Shown in pieces: positions 59,411-64,000 of a DNA stretch of 64,000 nucleotides. Source of the stretch: Microbacterium sp. p3-SID336 (GTDB taxonomy: Bacteria > Actinomycetota > Actinomycetes > Actinomycetales > Microbacteriaceae); NCBI RefSeq assembly GCF_025143365.1, contig NZ_JALXPE010000003.1:30826-94825 (forward strand), given 5' to 3'. A program made the translations under genes and the position numbers. Under the pieces are notes generated by a model that worked only from the letters and a program-made list of their open reading frames with translations, was not told the DNA's origin and did not search any database. The first letter of the stretch is position 1. Every line of letters starts with the position of its first letter.

Positions 59411-61300
59411 ATGCCTGACCTTCTCGCCGCAGCCGCGGACGGTTCGCCCGCCGCCGCGGCCCCGCCGGCCGTCACCCCTTCCGACGGCACGCCGGCGCTG
59501 GCCTGGCGAGCGGGCGAGATCCTGCGTCGCGGCGTCCCGCATCGGATCCTCGCCGGCTCCCTCCACTACTTCCGTGTGCATCCCGACCAGTGGGAGGACC
59601 GGCTGCGGCGCCTCGCCGCCATGGGCGCGAACACGGTGGACACCTACGTCGCCTGGAACTTCCACGAGCGCGTCGAGGGCGAGCCGCGCTTCGACGGCTG
59701 GCGGGACATCGCACGCTTCGTCCGTCTGGCGGGGGAGGTCGGGCTGGACGTGTTCCTGCGACCGAGCCCCTACATCTGCGCCGAGTGGTCGAACGGCGGG
59801 ATCCCCTTCTGGCTCTCGGGTCGCGCTGCGGCGCTGCGGACGAGCGCCCCCGACTTCCTCGCCGCCGTGGACGCCTGGTACGACGCGCTGCTCCCGCAGC
59901 TCGTGCCGCTGCAGGCGGCGTACGGCGGGCCGATCGTGGCGATCCAGATCGAGAACGAGTACGGCTCCTTCGGCAGCGACGACGCCTACCTCGCATACCT
60001 GCGGGACGGCCTGCGCGCCCGCGGCATGGTGGAGATGCTCACGACCGCCGACGGCACCACCGACGACATGATCGCGCACGGCAGCGTGCCCGGCGCCATG
60101 ACCACGTTCACGTTCGGCACCGGCGTCCCTCTCGCGGCGGCGCTGCGCCGCCCGGGGGAAGCCCTGATGTGCAGCGAGCTGTGGGGCGGGTGGTTCGACC
60201 ACTGGGGCGAGCGGCATCACGTGCGTTCGGCGGCCAGCATGGGCGGCACGGTGCGCGAGCTGCTCGACGAGGGCGGCTCGGTCAGCCTCTACATGGCGCA
60301 CGGCGGCACGAACTTCGGGTTCTGGAACGGTGCGAACCACGACGGGGTGCTGCAGCCGACGGTGACCAGCTACGACTCGGATGCGCCGATCGGCGAGGAC
60401 GGCACGCTCGGCGAGAAGTTCCACGCGGTGCGCGCGCTGTTCGCCCCGTTCCATCCGGGCGAGCTGCCGCCGGTTCCCGCCCAGCCTCGACGTCAGGCCG
60501 CGGCATCGGCCCCGCTGCGACCGACGGCGTCGCTGCTCGACCTGCTCGCGACGCTGCCGGCCGACGCGGAGTCGCCGCAGCCGCAGACGTTCGAACAGCT
60601 CGGTGCGGAGGACGGGCTCGTGGCCTACGAGGCTGCCGTCACCTTTCCGGAGGGGGCGACCCTGACGATCGACGGACTGCACGACCGCGCCGTGGTGCAC
60701 CTCGACCGACAGCGGCTCGGAGTGCTCACGCGCGACGGGGACACCTCCCTCGCGCTGCCGTCGGCCGGAGGCTCCGGACGCCTGACGATCCTGGTGGAGA
60801 GCCTGGGGCGCATCAACTACGGGCCGTACACCGGCGAGGGCAAGGGCATCATGCGCGGCGTGCTGATCGGGCGGCGCTTCGTGCACGGTTGGACCCACCG
60901 GATCGTGCCGGACAGTGCGCCGGTCGCGATCGTCGGCGCGAGCTCGGACGGCGCGGCACGCGTCGATGACGCGACCCGGCGGAATGGCGCGTCGGGTGGG
61001 AACGGCGGGGCAGTCGGGAACCACGCGGAGGGGGTGGCCGTCGCGTCCTTCGACGTGGCTGAGCCGCTGGATGCGTGGCTGGCGTTCCCCGGTGGCGGGA
61101 AGGGCTTCGTGTGGCTCAACGGCTTCCTGCTCGGGCGCTACTGGCGCGTCGGTCCGCAGGAGACGCTGTACGCCCCCGCCCCGCTCTGGCGCGTCGGGCG
61201 CAACGACGTCGTGGTGCTCGACCTCGACGGTCTGGGCTCGGCGGTGGAGATCCGCGAGACGCCGTCGTTCGGGGAGACCGAGGAGTTCATCGGCTCCTGA
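59411..61300 (+). CDS. GH35 beta-galactosidase
   Basis: 629-residue family 35 glycoside hydrolase cleaving terminal beta-galactose. The catalytic TIM barrel begins RILAGSLHYFRVHPDQWEDRL; acid/base Glu183 is in IENEYGSF and nucleophile Glu256 in CSELWGGWFDHW; the substrate-loop motif YMAHGGTNFGFWNGA is present. C-terminal beta-sandwich domains carry GKGFVWLNGFLLGRYWRVGPQ. The N-terminus is Ala/Pro-rich but has no clear signal peptide, so it is probably cytoplasmic. ATG 59411 has GGGGAG upstream. The flanking LacI gene and sugar permeases fit lactose or galactan-oligosaccharide use. Confidence 0.94.
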   Translation: MPDLLAAAADGSPAAAAPPAVTPSDGTPALAWRAGEILRRGVPHRILAGSLHYFRVHPDQWEDRLRRLAAMGANTVDTYVAWNFHERVEGEPRFDGWRDIARFVRLAGEVGLDVFLRPSPYICAEWSNGGIPFWLSGRAAALRTSAPDFLAAVDAWYDALLPQLVPLQAAYGGPIVAIQIENEYGSFGSDDAYLAYLRDGLRARGMVEMLTTADGTTDDMIAHGSVPGAMTTFTFGTGVPLAAALRRPGEALMCSELWGGWFDHWGERHHVRSAASMGGTVRELLDEGGSVSLYMAHGGTNFGFWNGANHDGVLQPTVTSYDSDAPIGEDGTLGEKFHAVRALFAPFHPGELPPVPAQPRRQAAASAPLRPTASLLDLLATLPADAESPQPQTFEQLGAEDGLVAYEAAVTFPEGATLTIDGLHDRAVVHLDRQRLGVLTRDGDTSLALPSAGGSGRLTILVESLGRINYGPYTGEGKGIMRGVLIGRRFVHGWTHRIVPDSAPVAIVGASSDGAARVDDATRRNGASGGNGGAVGNHAEGVAVASFDVAEPLDAWLAFPGGGKGFVWLNGFLLGRYWRVGPQETLYAPAPLWRVGRNDVVVLDLDGLGSAVEIRETPSFGETEEFIGS

Positions 61301-61387
61301 CGGACGCTCTCGAAGGAGCCGCCCGCGTCGCCGTGTGCGGCGCGGCTCGCGTCTGCCGTCTGCCGCGGGCATACTGGCACGTCGCAA

Positions 61388-61401
61388 GGTAACGTGTTAC
61401 C
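61388..61401. promoter_or_regulatory. Palindromic operator candidate before the DUF4190-like genes
   Basis: GGTAAC-GT-GTTACC, perfect 6-bp arms, lies immediately before ATG 61404 and may be an operator. The cognate regulator is not evident. Confidence 0.5.
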
Positions 61402-61484
61402 CGATGGTAGCATCGGATTCGCGTCCGTCGCCCTCCGTCGACGGACGCTCCTTTCTGTCCGCGCCCCTCCTCGAACGGTTCCCC

Positions 61485-61745
61485 ATGCCCGCGAAGACGT
61501 CACTCGACCGAACCCTCAGCATCTCGTGCGTCGTGATCGGCGCCGTCGCCGTCTTCTGCGGTTTCGCACTGTTCCCGCCCCTCATCGGCATCATCGTGGG
61601 CTTGCGTGCACGGCAGCGAGAACCCGAGGGGGAGGACATCGCCGCCTGGGGCATCGGCCTCAACATCGCCGTGCTGCTCGGGTGGCTCGTGACCCTCGCC
61701 GTTCTCGTGATGACCGGCACGCTCGCCCAACTACTGCGTCCGTAG
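61485..61745 (+). CDS. DUF4190-like two-helix membrane protein, paralog 1
   Basis: 86 residues from ATG 61485, or 113 from ATG 61404, which lies just after a palindrome; the start is unsettled because neither has a clear SD. Two membrane helices (SISCVVIGAVAVFCGFALFPPLIGIIVGLRA and IAAWGIGLNIAVLLGWLVTLAVLVMTG) flank an RQREPEGE loop, the DUF4190-like hairpin. It is a paralog of the next gene, sharing the loop and the second helix. Function unknown. Confidence 0.65.
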   Translation: MPAKTSLDRTLSISCVVIGAVAVFCGFALFPPLIGIIVGLRARQREPEGEDIAAWGIGLNIAVLLGWLVTLAVLVMTGTLAQLLRP

Positions 61746-61839
61746 GTCCGACCGGAGCGCAGAGCCGCTCGCGGTCGGGCCGCGGATCCACCGACGATCG
61801 TCGAAGAACGGCGTCGTCACCTAATGAATGGAGAGATTC

Positions 61840-62115
61840 ATGTACGAAGCATCACCTCAAGCGGCCGTGCCCCAGCCACGCACGATGAGCACGACTTCCT
61901 TCGCGTTGGGGATCGTGTCGGTCCTCTGCGGCTTCCTCTTCGTCGTACCCATCCTCGGGCTGATCTTCGGGATCATCGGCAAACGACGCGAACCGGCCGG
62001 CACCACGCTCGCGGTCTGGGGCATCGTCCTCAACGCGGTGGTCCTCGTCGGCTGGATCGTGCTTCTCATCCTGCTCATCGTGACGGGAGCCTTCACAGTG
62101 ATCTTCCGCCAGTAG
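61840..62115 (+). CDS. DUF4190-like two-helix membrane protein, paralog 2
   Basis: 91 residues: a Pro/Ala-containing cytoplasmic N-terminus (MYEASPQAAVPQPRTM), helix 1 SFALGIVSVLCGFLFVVPILGLIFGIIG, loop KRREPAGT, helix 2 LAVWGIVLNAVVLVGWIVLLILLIVTG. Start ATG 61840 follows GGAGAG; ATG 61828 is an in-frame alternative. The match to paralog 1 (REP-G, WGI-LN-VVL-GW) suggests tandem duplication. Convergent with the permease operon. Function unknown. Confidence 0.75.
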   Translation: MYEASPQAAVPQPRTMSTTSFALGIVSVLCGFLFVVPILGLIFGIIGKRREPAGTTLAVWGIVLNAVVLVGWIVLLILLIVTGAFTVIFRQ

Positions 62116-62142
62116 TGGTCCCGACCGCGGGTGTCGCGTGAA

Positions 62143-63063
62143 TCAGCCTTTCACGGCACCCGCGGCCAGGCCCGAGCGCCAGTACTTCTGCAGCGTGAAG
62201 AACAGCACGACCAGGGGGATCACCCCGAGCAGTGCCCCGAGCATCACGGCCCCCTTGTCGGGCGAGAAGTAGCTCATCATCCCGTAGAGGCCGAGCGTGA
62301 CCGGCTTGAGCTCCGGACTGGAGATCATCATGAGCGGCAGCAGGAAGTTGTTCCACGTCGCCACGAAGATGAACAGGAAGATGGTCACCATCGCCGGGCC
62401 CAGCAGCCGCAGCACGATCGTGAAGAAGATCCGTGCCTCGCCCGCGCCGTCGATCCGGGCGGCCTCCAGCAGCTCTGTCGGCACGGACGACTGCGCGTAG
62501 ACCATGCCGAGGAAGACGCCGAAGGGCGACACGGCCGAGGGGATGATGATCGCCCATACCGTGTTCGTGAGCCCGAGCGCGTGGAACTCGATGTAGAGCG
62601 GAACCGTGAGCAGGGCGACCGGCAGCAGCAGCCCCGCCATGATCACGCCGACCGCGAGCCTCTTGCCGGGGAAGGCGAACTTCGCGATCGCATACCCGGC
62701 CATCACCGCGAACAGTGTGCCGATCACGCCGGCGCTCACGGAGTAGAACAGGGAGTTGCCGACCCAGCGCCAGAACAGGCCCTGGGTCCAGCCCATGAGG
62801 CTCTCGTAGTTCGGGCCGAGGTTCGGGGAGGCGAACCAGAACCCGAAGGTCGACGTGAGGTCGGCATTGCTCTTGGTCGAGGCGACGACGAGCCAGAACA
62901 CCGGGACGAGGAAGTACAGCGCGGCGACGACCAGGGCGATGATGCCGAAGGTGCGGGCCGCAGGTCCGGGGGCGATCGAGGGCGGCGGCGCATCGGCGTC
63001 CTGACGGCGGCGGCCACGGCGGGCGGCGCGGGGCGCGACGGTCATGAGTCGGGTGGTGGTCAT
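62143..63063 (-). CDS. Carbohydrate ABC transporter permease (MalG type)
   Basis: 306-residue CUT1 permease with six helices. The N-terminal ~35 residues are Arg-rich and cytoplasmic. EAA loop ELLEAARIDGAGEARIF, C-terminal tail SGLAAGAVKG. It is the last gene of an operon entering from the right edge and overlaps the partner permease by ATGA. With the GH35 gene and LacI regulator on the left it probably imports a galactoside, but the binding protein lies outside the window, so specificity is open. Confidence 0.92.
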   Translation of the reverse strand: MTTTRLMTVAPRAARRGRRRQDADAPPPSIAPGPAARTFGIIALVVAALYFLVPVFWLVVASTKSNADLTSTFGFWFASPNLGPNYESLMGWTQGLFWRWVGNSLFYSVSAGVIGTLFAVMAGYAIAKFAFPGKRLAVGVIMAGLLLPVALLTVPLYIEFHALGLTNTVWAIIIPSAVSPFGVFLGMVYAQSSVPTELLEAARIDGAGEARIFFTIVLRLLGPAMVTIFLFIFVATWNNFLLPLMMISSPELKPVTLGLYGMMSYFSPDKGAVMLGALLGVIPLVVLFFTLQKYWRSGLAAGAVKG

Positions 63064-63989
63064 GCGTCGCCCTTCCGGCGCTGCAGCAGCGCGTACACGA
63101 TCGCGAGCGCTCCGGCGATTCCGGCCATGAGCAGGGAGTAGGCGGAGGCGGGGCCGCTGCCCGAGGGCGAGAGCTCGCCCATCATGGTGTTGTAGGTGAG
63201 CATCATCGGGGTGAAGTCCTTGCCCATCCACGAGTTCGCGGCCTCCATGATCACCGGTTCGTTGAAGAGCTGGATGGTGCCGATGATCGACAGCAGCACC
63301 GCCAGCAGCGCGGCGCCGTGCACCAGGGGCACCTTGATGCGTGTCGCGATCTGGAACCCGCTCGCGCCGTCGAGCCGCGCGGCTTCGTAGAGATCCCGCG
63401 GCACGGCCTGCAGGGCGCTGAGGAAGATGAGCATGTTGTACCCCGTGTAGGTCCACGTGGTCATGTTCGCCATCGAGAACAGGATCGTCTGCGGCGACAT
63501 GAGGTCGGTGCCCGGGGGGAGGTAGGGAAGGAACGGCGAGACCTCGGGGGTGTAGAGGTACAGCCACATCATCGCGGCGATGATGCCGGGGACGGCGTAC
63601 GGCAGGAAGAACGCGAGGCGGAAGAGGGCGGGACGCCGCACGATGAACGAGTCCAGCAGCAGGGCGAGCGCAAGGGCGGCCAGGATCATGACCGGGATCT
63701 GCAGCGCGGCGTACAGCACCACGCGCCCCATGCCCAGCCAGAACGCGCCGTCGGTCGCGGCGGCGGCGAAGTTGTCGAGCCCGACGAAGGTGTCCACCAG
63801 CTCGCCTCCGCCGTACAGTCCGCCGCCGGCAGGTACCTGGGCGAAGAACGAGGAGCGCACGGACACGACGATGGGGATCAGGAAGACGACCGCGAACAGC
63901 ACGGCGAAGGGGGCCATGAACAGCCAGCCGGTGAGTCCTTCGCGACGCACGCGCGACCGGCGCCGCGGCGGGGAGGAGGGGGGCGGCAT
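63060..63989 (-). CDS. Carbohydrate ABC transporter permease (MalF type), near window edge
   Basis: At least 309 residues. Pro/Arg-rich N-terminus, then six helices starting GWLFMAPFAVLFAVVFLIPIVVSVRSSFF; EAA loop DLYEAARLDGASGFQIATRIKVP. It pairs with the MalG-type subunit it overlaps. ATG 63989 has no SD within the few bases available, so the true start may lie beyond the window. The binding-protein gene is expected just outside on the same strand. Confidence 0.88.
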   Translation of the reverse strand: MPPPSSPPRRRSRVRREGLTGWLFMAPFAVLFAVVFLIPIVVSVRSSFFAQVPAGGGLYGGGELVDTFVGLDNFAAAATDGAFWLGMGRVVLYAALQIPVMILAALALALLLDSFIVRRPALFRLAFFLPYAVPGIIAAMMWLYLYTPEVSPFLPYLPPGTDLMSPQTILFSMANMTTWTYTGYNMLIFLSALQAVPRDLYEAARLDGASGFQIATRIKVPLVHGAALLAVLLSIIGTIQLFNEPVIMEAANSWMGKDFTPMMLTYNTMMGELSPSGSGPASAYSLLMAGIAGALAIVYALLQRRKGDA

Positions 63990-64000
63990 CGCGACCGTCG

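Overview
The window is about 64 kb of very GC-rich DNA with densely packed genes, many ATGA start/stop overlaps, LacI/GntR/DeoR-regulated sugar operons, an IdeR/DtxR-type iron box and many apparently leaderless genes. This fits an actinobacterium. The gene families and the CebR-type and HtaA/HmuTUV loci point to the Microbacteriaceae, most likely Microbacterium; that genus call is inference. I see no rRNA, tRNA, CRISPR array, transposase or prophage, so this looks like ordinary chromosome with several accessory catabolic modules.

Layout. 1-1652: the 5' part of a GH13 alpha-glucosidase gene, cut by the window edge. 1726-5916: a short-chain dehydrogenase, a secreted helical-barrel protein, purQ-purS and apt. 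6056-12163: a cellobiose system matching Streptomyces ceb (cebE-cebF-cebG-bglC and cebR) with two perfect TGGGAGCGCTCCCA operators at the promoter. 12424-20067: a TetR regulator, then a GntR regulator divergent from a 5-oxoproline operon (NRAMP-like carrier, pxpA, D-glutamate-cyclase-like protein, fused pxpB-pxpC, biotin carboxylase-BCCP). 20082-25687: uraA, vapBC, purC, a PadR-MFS pair and a small hypothetical gene. 25897-29571: an amino-acid ABC transporter with the binding protein fused to the permease, then a lipoprotein resembling pyroglutamyl peptidase in which the nucleophile Cys position holds Ser. 29635-32408: purD, a CoA-type Nudix hydrolase, an SCP-like protein and a 51-bp tandem repeat.

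32409-43308 is a large sugar or polyol island: BtpA-like protein, divergent DeoR regulator, RbsB-type lipoprotein, two-domain ATPase, two permeases, FGGY kinase, M29 aminopeptidase and dihydroxyacetone-type kinase. 43305-50423: an inositol-monophosphatase-family gene, then heme uptake genes hmuTUV divergent from a large surface HtaA protein, with two iron boxes between them. 50490-53451: small envelope proteins including a three-gene Holin-X/DUF3618 cassette. 53576-58276: a tiny candidate leader ORF, a small protein coupled to a BLUF blue-light receptor, purM-purF and an MFS carrier. 58283-63989: a LacI regulator, GH35 beta-galactosidase, two DUF4190-like membrane proteins and two sugar permeases running off the window.

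How the genes work together. Sugar capture, hydrolysis and repression are co-located (cebEFG-bglC-cebR; LacI-GH35-permeases; DeoR-RbsB operon). Purine synthesis genes lie in five separate places (purSQ, apt, purC, purD, purMF). Two genes bearing on pyroglutamate occur within 15 kb (the pxp operon and the Pcp-like lipoprotein). A dispersed palindromic element of about 86 nt sits just upstream of apt and of purD.
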